DNA of 64,000 nt from an uncultured Clostridiaceae bacterium (GCA_948356915.1 CAOJCG010000009.1:1-64000); one strand, 5' to 3'; positions 35,514-45,033 are shown, counted from the first letter of the stretch. Notes: generated by a model from the sequence alone, not told the origin. Made by a program: numbers and translations.

Positions 35514-37736
35514 ATGGAAGATAAAGAAAAATTAATTTTAGATTTTATGTCAGAAGAAAGCTATGTGCCTATGAAGGCTAAAGAAATAGCTAGTATTTTG
35601 TGTGTTCCTAAAACAGAGTATAGGGGTTTTAGTGAAGTACTTAAAAAATTAGAGGAAGAATATAAAATTCAGAAAAATAGAAAATCTAAATATAGTTTAA
35701 TTGATTCTAATAGATATATAACAGGTGTTTTTAGAGCAAATGAGAAAGGTTTTGGTTTTGTAAAAATCCAAGGAAGGGAAGAGGAAATATACATTTCTAA
35801 AAATCATACAAAAAATGCTCTAAATGGTGATACTGTTCTTATAGAAATATTAGAAAGCGAAAAAGAAAGTGGTCATAGTATAGAAGGTAGAATTATTAAA
35901 ATATTAACTAGAGACAAAGATACAGTTGTAGGTGTTTTTGTAAATAGTAGAAACTATGGCTTTGTTGTTCCAGACGATAGAAGACTAGGAACTGACATTT
36001 TTATATCTAAAAAGAATTTTGAAAAAGCACGTAATGATAGTAAAGTATTGGTTAAAATAACTAAATATCCAGAAAACGGGAAAAATGCAGAAGGCAAAAT
36101 AATAGAGGTATTAGGAAATATTAATGAAGCAGGTGTTGATATGCTTTCATTAATTAAAGACTACAAACTACCATATGAATTTCCAGAAGCAGTAGTAGAG
36201 GAAGCAAAAAGCTATAAAGAAGAGGATATTAAGAAAGATATTAAAGGCAGATTAGACTTACGTGATAAAGAAATTTTTACAATAGATGGGGAAGATGCAA
36301 AAGACTTAGATGATGCAGTTAATGTAAAAAAATTAGATAATGGTAACTATGAGTTAGGTGTTCATATAGCAGATGTAAGCCACTATGTAAAAGAAGGCTC
36401 TAAGTTAGATAAAGAAGCTATTATAAGAGGAACAAGTATATATATGTTAGATAGAGTAATACCAATGCTTCCACGAGAACTTTCAAATGGAATTTGTAGT
36501 TTAAACCAAAAAAAAGATAGACTAACACTTTCAGTTATAATGGAAATTAATAAAGAAGGACAAGTTGTATCTTCTGAAATTAAAAAAAGTGTTATAAAAG
36601 TTACTAGAAGAATGAGTTATAATGAAATTGCTACTATTTTAAAATATGTAAATAATGATAAAATGGAAGAAAGTGCAAATAATGAAAAAAGCAAAGAGAA
36701 AATAGAAAATGCAAATGAAGCAAAAGAAAAAATAAGCAAATTAGAAAAAGACTTAAAACTATTAAAAGAATGCAAACCATATTTTGAACATTTTAAACAA
36801 ATGGAAGAGCTTGCAAAAATATTAAAACAAAGAAGAGAAAAACAAGGAAGCTTAAATTTGGATATTCCAGAAACAAAAATAGTTTTAGATAAAAATGGTT
36901 TTGCAATAGATGTAAAAAAATATGAACTTACATTTGCAAATGAAATAATAGAACAATTTATGCTTACAGCAAATGAAACAGTAGCTGAAACTTTCTACTG
37001 GCTAGAAGCACCTTTTATATATAGGGTACATGAAGAACCAGATGAAGACAAAATTTTAGAATTAAACAAATTCCTATATAATTTTGGTTATAAAATTAAA
37101 GGAAGCAAAGAGAATATCCATCCAAAAGCATTTGCAGAAGTATTAGAAGATATAAAAGGAAAAGAAGAAGAAAGAGTAATATCTACTTTAATATTAAGAA
37201 CATTAAAAGTAGCAAGGTATGAAAGTGAAAATAAAGGGCACTTTGGAATAGCAAGTAAATATTACTGTCATTTCACTTCACCAATAAGAAGGTATCCAGA
37301 CTTATTTATTCATAGGGTAATTTCAAAATATTTAGAAGACAACTATAATGTAAAAGAAGAAACACTTGAAAAATATAACGAACAAAGTACAAACTATGCA
37401 AACCAATCATCAGAAAGAGAAAAAGTAGCACAAAAAGTAGAAAGAGAAGCAAACGATATTAAAAAAGCAGAATTCATGCAAGACAAAATAGGGGAAGAAT
37501 TTGAAGGAATAGTATCAAGCATAACATCATTTGGAATGTTCGTAGAACTAGAAAGTACAGTAGAAGGACTAATAAGGTTTGAAAACTTAGGCGACGAATA
37601 TTTTATATATGACGAAAACAGAAAAACTTTAACAGGAGAAAAAACAAAAACAACATATAAAATAGGAGACAAAGTAAAAATAAGAGTAATTCATGCAGAC
37701 AAAATAACAAGGCAGATTGATTTTGAAATAGCATAA
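35514..37736 (+). CDS. rnr: Ribonuclease R
   Basis: 740 residues. Order: N-terminal winged helix (about 1-60), two cold-shock OB domains (FRANEKGFGFVKIQGREEE near 75; NSRNYGFVVPDDRR near 148), the RNB exonuclease domain with the metal-binding Asp cluster TIDGEDAKDLDDAV near 258, and a C-terminal S1 domain (IGEEFEGIVSSITSFGMFVE near 655). It degrades structured RNA 3' to 5' and takes part with SmpB-tmRNA in quality control, fitting its neighbour. A Lys/Glu-rich insert (about residues 380-415) is extra. Start ATG 35514 after AAGGAGA. Confidence 0.93.
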   Translation: MEDKEKLILDFMSEESYVPMKAKEIASILCVPKTEYRGFSEVLKKLEEEYKIQKNRKSKYSLIDSNRYITGVFRANEKGFGFVKIQGREEEIYISKNHTKNALNGDTVLIEILESEKESGHSIEGRIIKILTRDKDTVVGVFVNSRNYGFVVPDDRRLGTDIFISKKNFEKARNDSKVLVKITKYPENGKNAEGKIIEVLGNINEAGVDMLSLIKDYKLPYEFPEAVVEEAKSYKEEDIKKDIKGRLDLRDKEIFTIDGEDAKDLDDAVNVKKLDNGNYELGVHIADVSHYVKEGSKLDKEAIIRGTSIYMLDRVIPMLPRELSNGICSLNQKKDRLTLSVIMEINKEGQVVSSEIKKSVIKVTRRMSYNEIATILKYVNNDKMEESANNEKSKEKIENANEAKEKISKLEKDLKLLKECKPYFEHFKQMEELAKILKQRREKQGSLNLDIPETKIVLDKNGFAIDVKKYELTFANEIIEQFMLTANETVAETFYWLEAPFIYRVHEEPDEDKILELNKFLYNFGYKIKGSKENIHPKAFAEVLEDIKGKEEERVISTLILRTLKVARYESENKGHFGIASKYYCHFTSPIRRYPDLFIHRVISKYLEDNYNVKEETLEKYNEQSTNYANQSSEREKVAQKVEREANDIKKAEFMQDKIGEEFEGIVSSITSFGMFVELESTVEGLIRFENLGDEYFIYDENRKTLTGEKTKTTYKIGDKVKIRVIHADKITRQIDFEIA

Positions 37737-37748
37737 GAATTATTTAAA

Positions 37749-37813
37749 ACCCAACTACCCCCAAAAGGTCATCCCCCTAAAAAGACTAGGTTATTTTGGG
37801 GTAGTTGTGGGGT
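37749..37813. terminator. Hairpin between convergent rnr and smpB
   Basis: CCAACTACCCCCAAAA and TTTTGGGGTAGTTG pair around a loop that itself contains AGGTCATCC...GACTAGG. GC-rich for this genome. Confidence 0.7.
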
Positions 37814-37832
37814 AGTTGAGTTAACTTATAAA

Positions 37833-38270
37833 TTATATGTGCCTTTTCATATACATTTCTGCATCTTTCTTTTTCAAATCTTCACGCTTATCATAAAGCT
37901 TTTTACCTGTACCAATGCCAAGTTCAACCTTAACAAAACTACCTTTAAAATACAAACTAATAGGAACTAAAGTATAGCCTTTTTGTTTTATTAATCCAAC
38001 TAATTTCCTAATTTCATTTTTATTTAAAAGTAATTTTCTATCTCTTAATGGGTCTTTATTAAAAATATTACCATGTTCATATGGGCTAATATGCATAGAA
38101 TGAATAAAAACTTCCGCCTTTTGAATACTAGCATAACTATCTTTTAAATTAACTCTACCATTTCTAATAGATTTTATTTCAGTTCCTGTTAAAACAATAC
38201 CAGCCTCAATAGTATCAATAATATTATAATTGTGCCTAGCAACAGGATTTTTAGCAATTAAATTAGACAT
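37833..38270 (-). CDS. smpB: SsrA-binding protein SmpB
   Basis: 145 residues. [20 protein letters not shown] at the start and [20 protein letters not shown] (residues about 29-48) are the family hallmarks; the C-terminal tail has [20 protein letters not shown], which contacts the mRNA path. It delivers tmRNA to stalled ribosomes. Encoded opposite to rnr, unlike most relatives. Stalled-ribosome rescue may matter for the CGG-site signature reported below. Start ATG 38270. Confidence 0.93.
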   Translation of the reverse strand: MSNLIAKNPVARHNYNIIDTIEAGIVLTGTEIKSIRNGRVNLKDSYASIQKAEVFIHSMHISPYEHGNIFNKDPLRDRKLLLNKNEIRKLVGLIKQKGYTLVPISLYFKGSFVKVELGIGTGKKLYDKREDLKKKDAEMYMKRHI

Positions 38271-38463
38271 ATATGTACCTCGCTTTTTTTATAAATAGTA
38301 TAACATAGAAAAATAAATATTAAAAGAACAATATACAATTATATTAAAAATTTAATTACAAAGAGCTATAAAAAAGAAGTTTGAGATATAATATTCATTT
38401 TATTGATGTATCTAATAATTTGAACTGATAACTCCTAATTATTTAGAAATAAGCAATAAGGTA

Positions 38464-38493
38464 TTTACAAATATCTTATTTTTATATTATAAT
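38464..38493 (+). promoter_or_regulatory. Promoter of pilin-like gene
   Basis: TTTACA (38464-38469), 18 bases, TATAAT (38488-38493). Confidence 0.65.
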
Positions 38494-38538
38494 AATTTTA
38501 TAAATAGTGGATACAATATGTAAAATTAGGGAGCACAA

Positions 38539-39499
38539 ATGAGAAACAGAAAATTAATAGAAAAAAATAAAAAATGTAATATTAAAGAAAGTAGAGCTAT
38601 AACATTAATTTCGCTAGTTATAACAATAATATTGTTAATAATATTAGCAGGTATAGCTATTAATTTAAGTATAGGAGAAAATGGATTATTTAATATAGCA
38701 AAACAAGCCAAAAAGCAATATATAAATAAAGAAGAATATGAACAAGAACAAATAGTAAACTTAGTTAATAGCATAGATAAAATAAGTAATAGTAGTGATA
38801 ATAAAAATAATATAAAAAAAGGAAAACTATCAGAGATAATAGATGTTACAGATTATGGAAAAACAATTAATTACAGCGCAAATGGAGTAAATGACTGGAA
38901 AGTATTTTATAATGACGGAACAAATGTATATATTATAACTACTGATTATTTGGAAAATAGTTTAATACCAAATAATATAAGAATAGGTACTGGTGGAAAC
39001 TATGGAGTATATTTTAAAAATGTAAATAATAAACAAGCAGCTGAAATATTAACAAATAAAAACAACTGGGAAGTATTTTCAACTGGAAAAGGTGCGAAAG
39101 AAGCATATCGGAGCACCAACTTTAGATATGTATATAGCAAGTTGGAATGAAAAAGGGTATAATAAAATTTATACAACAACAAATTCTATAGGAAATTTTG
39201 TGGGAAAGAGCGAAAATCCATCAACACTTGGAATAGAATTTAAAAATAATGAAGAAGGAGTAAATGATTCACTATATTCTCCGCACAATGAATTATGTTT
39301 TGCATATTGGATAGCCTCGCCTTCTGCTCGTGATATTAACCGACTGATATACATTAACATTGGTGAGGAAGATAATAGGCATATAGATGGAGGAACATGT
39401 AATGATTCTAATACACTTGGTTATGGAATTCGCCCAATAGTATGTTTAAATGATGTAGCTATAGGGAAAGTAGAAGATGAATTAGTAATAATAGAGTAA
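38539..39499 (+). CDS. Type IV pilin-like surface protein with CGG(+1) site
   Basis: 319 residues after skipping one C at 39109. The N-terminus KESRAITLISLVITIILL (from about residue 15) is a class III (prepilin-like) signal with hydrophobic helix, though the usual Glu at position 5 of the mature part is Ser. The ectodomain reads through GKGAKEAY-GAPTLDMYIASWNEK when C is skipped, and the second part (AYWIASPSARD, GYGIRPIVCLN) is the ending typical of the repeat-type ectodomains of clostridial pilin-like proteins. Likely exported and assembled or anchored at the surface. TTAGGGAG precedes ATG 38539. Single-gene unit with terminator. Confidence 0.75.
39109..39111 (+). other. CGG(+1) frameshift site in pilin-like gene
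   Basis: GCA TAT CGG AGC in zero frame; GCA TAT (C) GGA GCA CCA restores YGAP and the rest of the ectodomain. Confidence 0.7.
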
Positions 39500-39510
39500 T
39501 ATTAAAGTAT

Positions 39511-39551
39511 AAAAAATGTAGAGAAAACGTTAGTTTATTTCTACATTTTTT
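39511..39551 (+). terminator. Terminator after pilin-like gene
   Basis: AAAAAATGTAGA and TCTACATTTTTT flank a loop of about 17 bases. Confidence 0.75.
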
Positions 39552-39612
39552 ATATAAGGGAATATACTAATTTATATATATTTGTAAAGCAAATTTATAA
39601 TATTTTATACAA

Positions 39613-40071
39613 TTAATCATTATAAGAATTATTATTTTGCTTAGCATACATCCAAACAAGAGCAACAATAGCTATACCAACAATAGCCATTATAAGCCAA
39701 GTCCACATAGTACTATTCATACCAAGAAAAGTTCCTTCAGCTTCACTTACAGCACTTCTTGTAGTAGTTCTTGTAGCATTATAATTATTATTATCAGTAC
39801 TTAGGCTTCCTGCTATACCATTTCCAGCATTTTGCATTGTATTACCAACATCATGGCTTGCGTTGCCCATAGCATTTTCACCATTAGATGTTATATTTCG
39901 CACTCCATCTACTAATCCTCTTCCAGCATCTTCTACTACATTTTCAGCTCCACCAACAACATCTCTAATACCATCTACAGCTTTCATATCATTATTGGCA
40001 AAAGTATATGAAAATGAGAATAGAGTGATAGCAATTATGGCGAATATTGATATATAAATTTTCTTTTTCAT
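39613..40071 (-). CDS. Exported protein with C-terminal membrane helix
   Basis: 152 residues: signal peptide (residues 1-25, cleavage after TFA likely), a Gly/Asn/Asp-rich external part with repeats like DVVGGAENVVEDAGRG, and a membrane helix near 122-143 followed by a short polar tail. The layout suggests a small surface protein held by its C-terminus. Similar small genes occur in related Clostridia; function unknown. The next gene upstream (40264-40617) has the same architecture, so they may be related in role. GGAGG before ATG 40071. Confidence 0.65.
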   Translation of the reverse strand: MKKKIYISIFAIIAITLFSFSYTFANNDMKAVDGIRDVVGGAENVVEDAGRGLVDGVRNITSNGENAMGNASHDVGNTMQNAGNGIAGSLSTDNNNYNATRTTTRSAVSEAEGTFLGMNSTMWTWLIMAIVGIAIVALVWMYAKQNNNSYND

Positions 40072-40263
40072 ACTAACCTCCTTAAATATTTTAAATTTTT
40101 AGTTTATAAAATTTAAACTTTCAATAATTAGTATAAAAAAATATAAATAAAATATACGTTTAAAAAATAACTTGAAAAAATTTCTTGGGTTTAATATCGA
40201 AAATTGTAGAAATAATAAGAAAAACAAGAAAAAAAGATATATTTTCATATACCTTTAAAAAAA

Positions 40264-40617
40264 TTAGCTATTTAACCTTATCAAAATAGCTATTGCTAAT
40301 AAAATTAAAACAATACCTACAACAATTAATATAATATTTAAAATAGTAGAAAAACTTAATCCATCATTAGTAGAAGAAGCCATGGCATTACTTACTTTAG
40401 TAGATTGATCACTATAATTAGAAGAAGTTTCTGAATTATTACTATTAGTATAACTATTTGTATTTTTGTTTGTATTAGTATTTATTTCTTCATTTCTAGT
40501 AGAAATTATAGAACTATCTTCTACTAGATTCATATTAATATCAGTCGCAAAAGAAAAACTACATATTAATAATAGAATAATAAATACAAATGAAATTATC
40601 TTTAAAAAATTTGACAT
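40264..40617 (-). CDS. Exported protein with Ser/Asn-rich linker and membrane helix
   Basis: 117 residues: signal peptide (residues 1-24, FSFA), a Thr/Asn/Ser-rich disordered linker (about 40-75) and a C-terminal hydrophobic helix (about 90-113). Same plan as the gene at 39613-40071. No enzyme motif and no sortase signal. GGAGG precedes ATG 40617. Confidence 0.6.
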   Translation of the reverse strand: MSNFLKIISFVFIILLLICSFSFATDINMNLVEDSSIISTRNEEINTNTNKNTNSYTNSNNSETSSNYSDQSTKVSNAMASSTNDGLSFSTILNIILIVVGIVLILLAIAILIRLNS

Positions 40618-40709
40618 TATAAAACCTCCAAATTAAAAAAATATTTATATATAAATATTATGATACACAACAAACTATAAAAAGTCAATACGAAAAAATC
40701 AAAAAACAA

Positions 40710-40738
40710 TTGACATAAATTCTACATAATGCTATAAT
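40710..40738 (+). promoter_or_regulatory. Consensus promoter of DHH-CinA gene
   Basis: TTGACA (40710-40715), 17 bases, TATAAT (40733-40738). Confidence 0.85.
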
Positions 40739-40805
40739 ATGAAAGAAAAAATTTATAGGTACAGTAATAATTTGCACATTACCAACAAGAAGGGAGATTT
40801 CAAAA

Positions 40806-42203
40806 ATGAAAATGACAAATGGCATTAATTCGTGGAGGAATCAGTTAACAGATACTTTAAAAGGTAAAAAAGTAACAATTATAGGGCATGACAATATCGA
40901 TGTAGATGCAGCATTATCAGGAATACTACTATCAAAATTATTAGACTTTTTAAATATCGAAAATGAGTTTCAAATTCTTGAAGAAGTAAAAGAAGATGAA
41001 ACATATGATATCGTTAAAGGACTAATAGGCATTGATCTAAAAAAGTGGCAGGGAAAAGAAGAAGAAAATAGAAATCTATTTTTAGTAGATCATTATGAGA
41101 CCATACATAAAGGAAATGTACTTGGAATAATTGATCATCATCCAACAAAGCAAGAAAAGGGTTATGACTTCATGTATGTGAAAAATTCATGTGCAACTGC
41201 GTATATGATTTATGAAATAATGCAAGCAGTAAACTTTCCTATAACAAAATTGGAAGCGAAGATGATTATTGTTGCAATGATGGTAGATACCATTTCATTT
41301 AGAAGCAGTAAAACAATTAAAGAAGAAGTAGAACAGGCAAAAAAACTTGCAAAACAATATGAATTAGACTATGACTACTTAGAAAAGCAAGGTTTATGCT
41401 TAACACCAGTAGATACACTTAATATACAGCAAATTGTTTCAAATGGGCAAAAGTGGTATAATTATTCTGGAAATAAAGTAGGGTCAGCATATTTACAATT
41501 ATATGGAATGCCAGCAAAAGAGCAACTAAACGAATGGCTAAGTAACCTTAAAACAAAACTTAAAGAAACTAATAGCAATATGTTAGTATTAATCATTTTT
41601 GAAACACAAAGTAATATGACATATGAGTATCAAATAATGAATGACTGCATAAAAGAAATAGTAAGTAAAGGTATATTGTCAAGGGGTAAGAATATTATGC
41701 CGATAATTGAAGAAAGGTATTTGGAAAAAATGGACACAGAAGAAAAGTTAGAAGTATTAGTAAAAAAATTAGCAAAAGATAAAAAAACAATTGCTACAAT
41801 GGAAAGCTGTACAGGAGGCGGTTTAGCAAGCGAAATAACAAATATATCAGGAGCTTCAGAAGTATTAAAGAAAAGTTATGTTACATACTGTAATGAGGCA
41901 AAAATAGAACTTGGAGTTCCAAAAGAAGTAATTGAAAAACATACTGTATATAGTGCAGAAACTGCGATAGCAATGGCAACAGCAGTAAGTAAAAAGGCAC
42001 AAGCTAACATTGGAATTGGTATAACAGGGCAGTTAGGAAGAATAGACCCACAAAATCCAAGTGGTGAAGTTGGAAATGTATGGTATACTATAAACAATGA
42101 AGGAGAAATAACAGTTCATAAGCTTAAAGTAGAAGATATGCCACGAAAAGAGCAAAAAGCAGTTGTGATCAGAGAAATAGTAGAAACACTATATAAAAGT
42201 TAA
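40806..42203 (+). CDS. DHH phosphoesterase-CinA C-terminal (PncC amidase) fusion
   Basis: 465 residues. The first ~310 are a DHH-family domain like manganese-dependent pyrophosphatase or NrnA: IIGHDNIDVDAALSG near residue 25, LVDHYE near 95, GIIDHHPTK near 109 and MMVDTISFRS near 157. From about 320 the CinA C-terminal domain begins: KTIATMESCTGGGLASEITN near residue 331 with the nucleophilic Ser of nicotinamide-nucleotide amidase, then ITGQLGRIDPQNPSGEVGNVW near 400 (the last G-x-G-P motif is altered). PncC recycles NMN to nicotinate mononucleotide. The pairing hints that phosphoester cleavage and NMN recycling are coupled. Single gene with a perfect promoter. Confidence 0.8.
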   Translation: MKMTNGINSWRNQLTDTLKGKKVTIIGHDNIDVDAALSGILLSKLLDFLNIENEFQILEEVKEDETYDIVKGLIGIDLKKWQGKEEENRNLFLVDHYETIHKGNVLGIIDHHPTKQEKGYDFMYVKNSCATAYMIYEIMQAVNFPITKLEAKMIIVAMMVDTISFRSSKTIKEEVEQAKKLAKQYELDYDYLEKQGLCLTPVDTLNIQQIVSNGQKWYNYSGNKVGSAYLQLYGMPAKEQLNEWLSNLKTKLKETNSNMLVLIIFETQSNMTYEYQIMNDCIKEIVSKGILSRGKNIMPIIEERYLEKMDTEEKLEVLVKKLAKDKKTIATMESCTGGGLASEITNISGASEVLKKSYVTYCNEAKIELGVPKEVIEKHTVYSAETAIAMATAVSKKAQANIGIGITGQLGRIDPQNPSGEVGNVWYTINNEGEITVHKLKVEDMPRKEQKAVVIREIVETLYKS

Positions 42204-42257
42204 TATTTTATTATACAAAGCATTATTAAAAAGTACGAATAAAAATTGACAAAAATA

Positions 42258-42286
42258 TTGACGAACATAAAATAACAGTTTATAAT
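42258..42286 (+). promoter_or_regulatory. Promoter of thrS leader
   Basis: TTGACG (42258-42263), 17 bases, TATAAT (42281-42286); an alternative TTGACA starts at 42246. Confidence 0.7.
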
Positions 42287-42329
42287 AATAATTAGTTATA
42301 ATAAAAAACAAAAATGAGGAAAAGTAAAA

Positions 42330-42535
42330 TAAAGGTTACTTGAAAAGAGAGAGTTTGCCACCGGCTGAAAGCAAACTTAAAGAAAACATATTTGAAAAAC
42401 TACCTCAAAAGTTTCTAGCAAAACTAGACGTATTACTTGCGTTAAAAGTATAAATTAAGTAAAAAATTAGGATGGAACCGTGCTAATAAAGTAAGCACTC
42501 CTATGCTCAAAAAGCATAGTGAGTGCTCTTTTTAT
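42330..42535 (+). promoter_or_regulatory. T-box leader (threonyl-tRNA sensing)
   Basis: GAGAGAGTTTGCC with GGCTGAAAGCAAAC form stem I; TTAGGATGGAACCGTGC (42467-42483) is the T-box antiterminator sequence; the terminator is AGCACTCCTATGCT / AGCATAGTGAGTGCT (42494-42527) then CTTTTT. Uncharged tRNA-Thr binding should relieve termination and raise ThrS. The specifier codon was not located with certainty; the downstream gene fixes the amino acid. Confidence 0.88.
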
Positions 42536-42562
42536 TGTAGGGGTCGCCGCCATCGGCGACCC
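42536..42562. repeat. TGTAGGGG hairpin repeat
   Basis: TGTAGGGGTCGCCGCCATCGGCGACCC: GGGTCGCCG pairs with CGGCGACCC. It begins directly at the T-box terminator T-run. Confidence 0.75.
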
Positions 42563-42691
42563 GAGGAGCGTATACATATTTTTGACAAAAGAAGATTAAA
42601 CAGAGCGGTGTAAGAAATTCTAAAATAAAAAATGAATAGTGAAGAGTGAATAATGAATAGTACACGCTTCGCGTGAAAGGAGAAAGAAAAA

Positions 42692-44464
42692 ATGTTTAAA
42701 ATTAAATTAGAAGGTGGAAAAACAATGGAAGTAGAGGAAAGCATGTATTGGCATACAACAGCCCATATATTAGCTCAAGCAGTAAAAAGGTTATTCCCAA
42801 ATTACAAATTAACAATAGGACCAGCTATTGAAAATGGGTTCTACTACGACTTTGATGTAGAAAAACCATTTACAGAAGAAGATATAGCAAAATTAGAAGA
42901 AGAAATGAAAAAAATAATAAAAGAAGATTTAAAAATAGAAAGATTTGAGCTTCCAAGAGAAGAAGCAATAAAACTAATGGAAGATAAAGAAGAACCATAC
43001 AAAGTAGAATTGATAAAAGAATTACCAGAAGGAGAAACAATATCTTTCTATAAACAAGGTGAATTTGTAGAACTTTGCCGTGGTCCACATCTTCCAAGTA
43101 CAGGAAAAGTAAAAGCTATAAAATTAACATCAATGTCATCAGCATATTGGAGAGGAGACGCTAAAAATAAATCTCTTCAAAGAGTATATGGAATATCATT
43201 CCCAAAGGCAGTAGAGTTAGAAGAATATTTAACAAAACTAGAAGAAGCAAAACAAAGAGATCACAGAAAATTAGGAAAAGAACTAGGAATATTTATGACA
43301 CATGACTTAGTAGGAAAAGGCTTACCAATGTACTTACCAAATGGATATATAGTATGGGAACTATTAGAAAATTATATAAAAGGAAAAGAAAAAAAATTAG
43401 GTTACAAACACGTTTTAACACCACCACTAGCAACAGTAGACCTTTACAAAACATCAGGACACTGGGATCACTATAAAGATGCAATGTTTCCAAAAATGGA
43501 AGTAGAAGGAGAAGAATTTGTACTTCGTCCAATGAACTGCCCACATCATATGATGGTATATGCAAATTCAATACACTCATATAGGGATCTACCAATAAGA
43601 ATAGGAGAAATAGCAAGAGACTGTAGGTTTGAAGCAAGTGGAACATTAAAAGGAATAGAAAGAGTAAGAACATTTTGCCAAAACGATGCACATCTTTTTG
43701 TAACACCAGAGCAAATAGAAGAAGAATTCAAAACAGTAGTAAATTTAATACTAGAAGCATATAAAGACTTAAATATTACAGACTATCATTTTGAATTATC
43801 ATTAAGAGATCCTGAAGATAAAGTAAAATATCATCCAGATGATGAAATGTGGAATAATGCAGAAAATAAATTAAGAAAAGTTTTAGATGACATAGGAATT
43901 CCATATGTAGAAAAAATAGGAGAAGCAGCATTTTATGGACCAAAATTAGATGTTCAAGTAAAACCAGCAGTAGGAAATGAATATACACTATCTACTTGTC
44001 AATTAGACTTCTGTTTGCCAGCAAAATTTAATTTAGCTTATATAGATAAAGATGGAGAAAAGAAAATGCCAGTAGTAATACATAGAGCAGTTTTTGGAAG
44101 TATAGATAGATTTATAGCATACTATTTAGAAGAAACAAAGGGAGCTTTGCCAACATGGCTAGCACCAGTTCAAGTAAAAATACTTCCAATTACAGATAAA
44201 CAATTAGACTATGCAAAAGAAGTATATAATAAAATGTTAGAAAAAGGAATAAGAGTAGAACTAGATAGCAGACAAGAAAAATTAGGTTACAAAATACGTG
44301 AAGCACAAATGTCAAAAGTTCCATATATATTAGTAATAGGAGATAAAGAAATAGAGGCAAATTCAGTTGGAGTAAGAGCAAGAAGTGAAGGAGATATAGG
44401 TCAAATGCTAGTAGAAGACTTTATAACTCGTATAGAAAACGAAATAAAGAATTATAGCTTATAA
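42692..44464 (+). CDS. thrS: Threonyl-tRNA synthetase lacking the TGS domain
   Basis: 590 residues against about 640 usual. The N-terminal ~60-residue TGS domain is missing; the protein starts near the editing domain: WHTTAHILAQAVKRLFPN near residue 20. Further motifs: LCRGPHLPSTG (editing pocket), GLPMYLPNG (motif 1 region), RPMNCPHHMMVY with the zinc Cys and His, RDCRFEASGTLKGIERVRTF (motif 2), and FGSIDRFIAYY (motif 3), then the anticodon-binding domain. Charges tRNA-Thr. Controlled by the T-box upstream. Start ATG 42692 after AAAGGAGAAAG. Confidence 0.93.
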   Translation: MFKIKLEGGKTMEVEESMYWHTTAHILAQAVKRLFPNYKLTIGPAIENGFYYDFDVEKPFTEEDIAKLEEEMKKIIKEDLKIERFELPREEAIKLMEDKEEPYKVELIKELPEGETISFYKQGEFVELCRGPHLPSTGKVKAIKLTSMSSAYWRGDAKNKSLQRVYGISFPKAVELEEYLTKLEEAKQRDHRKLGKELGIFMTHDLVGKGLPMYLPNGYIVWELLENYIKGKEKKLGYKHVLTPPLATVDLYKTSGHWDHYKDAMFPKMEVEGEEFVLRPMNCPHHMMVYANSIHSYRDLPIRIGEIARDCRFEASGTLKGIERVRTFCQNDAHLFVTPEQIEEEFKTVVNLILEAYKDLNITDYHFELSLRDPEDKVKYHPDDEMWNNAENKLRKVLDDIGIPYVEKIGEAAFYGPKLDVQVKPAVGNEYTLSTCQLDFCLPAKFNLAYIDKDGEKKMPVVIHRAVFGSIDRFIAYYLEETKGALPTWLAPVQVKILPITDKQLDYAKEVYNKMLEKGIRVELDSRQEKLGYKIREAQMSKVPYILVIGDKEIEANSVGVRARSEGDIGQMLVEDFITRIENEIKNYSL

Positions 44465-44491
44465 AAGTATGTAAACTAATTTAAAAAATAC

Positions 44492-44520
44492 TTGAAAAAT
44501 GTGACAATTTGAGATATAAT
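44492..44520 (+). promoter_or_regulatory. Promoter of GNAT-like cassette
   Basis: TTGAAA (44492-44497), 17 bases, TATAAT (44515-44520). Confidence 0.8.
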
Positions 44521-44552
44521 AGTACTATAATATTTTTAAGGAGGAAAATTTT

Positions 44553-44993
44553 ATGCATTTTGGAACAACTGAACACCGGAGAGTAACAATTAAAGAAACA
44601 AAAAATAAGGAGGATCTTAAAAGAGAACTTAAAGAGTACAACAGACAATTGCAAGTTTATCCAATTATCGAAAATGATAAAATTGAAATTGAGAGAGATA
44701 GTGTTGTAGATGTTATTTACCTATCAATTTATAGTGAAAGCAATAAAATGATAGGTATAATAAAGCTTAAGTTAAGTTATGGCGAAAGAGTGGCAAATGC
44801 AGAAATCTCCATTCCAAATCCAGAATGGTGCAGGAGATATGGAACAGAAGCATTACACCAGTTTGTAAAAAGATGTAAGGAAACATCAATAATAATTCTA
44901 ACTCTAGAAGAGAACACTATAGTATGTAGGTACAAAAATGAAAGACCTGAGGTATTTTTTGCAGGTACTACAGTTAATTTTATAAAGGTATAA
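44553..44993 (+). CDS. Uncharacterised protein, weak GNAT-like pattern
   Basis: 146 residues. ANAEISIPNPEWCRRYGTEA near residue 90 looks like the strand-loop-helix of an N-acetyltransferase cofactor site (RxxG/A), followed by LHQFVKRCKET. The match is weak. It is a free-standing gene with promoter, AAGGAGG site and its own terminator, and codon use that includes CGG (44577), GAG and CTG, unlike most neighbours. Such a unit may have been acquired. Start ATG 44553. Confidence 0.5.
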   Translation: MHFGTTEHRRVTIKETKNKEDLKRELKEYNRQLQVYPIIENDKIEIERDSVVDVIYLSIYSESNKMIGIIKLKLSYGERVANAEISIPNPEWCRRYGTEALHQFVKRCKETSIIILTLEENTIVCRYKNERPEVFFAGTTVNFIKV

Positions 44994-45001
44994 AATCCAA
45001 A

Positions 45002-45033
45002 GCGCTACTTTGAAATTTAAAGTAGCGTTTTTT
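45002..45033 (+). terminator. Terminator of GNAT-like cassette
   Basis: CGCTACTTT-GAAATTT-AAAGTAGCG stem with a six-T tail. Confidence 0.85.
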
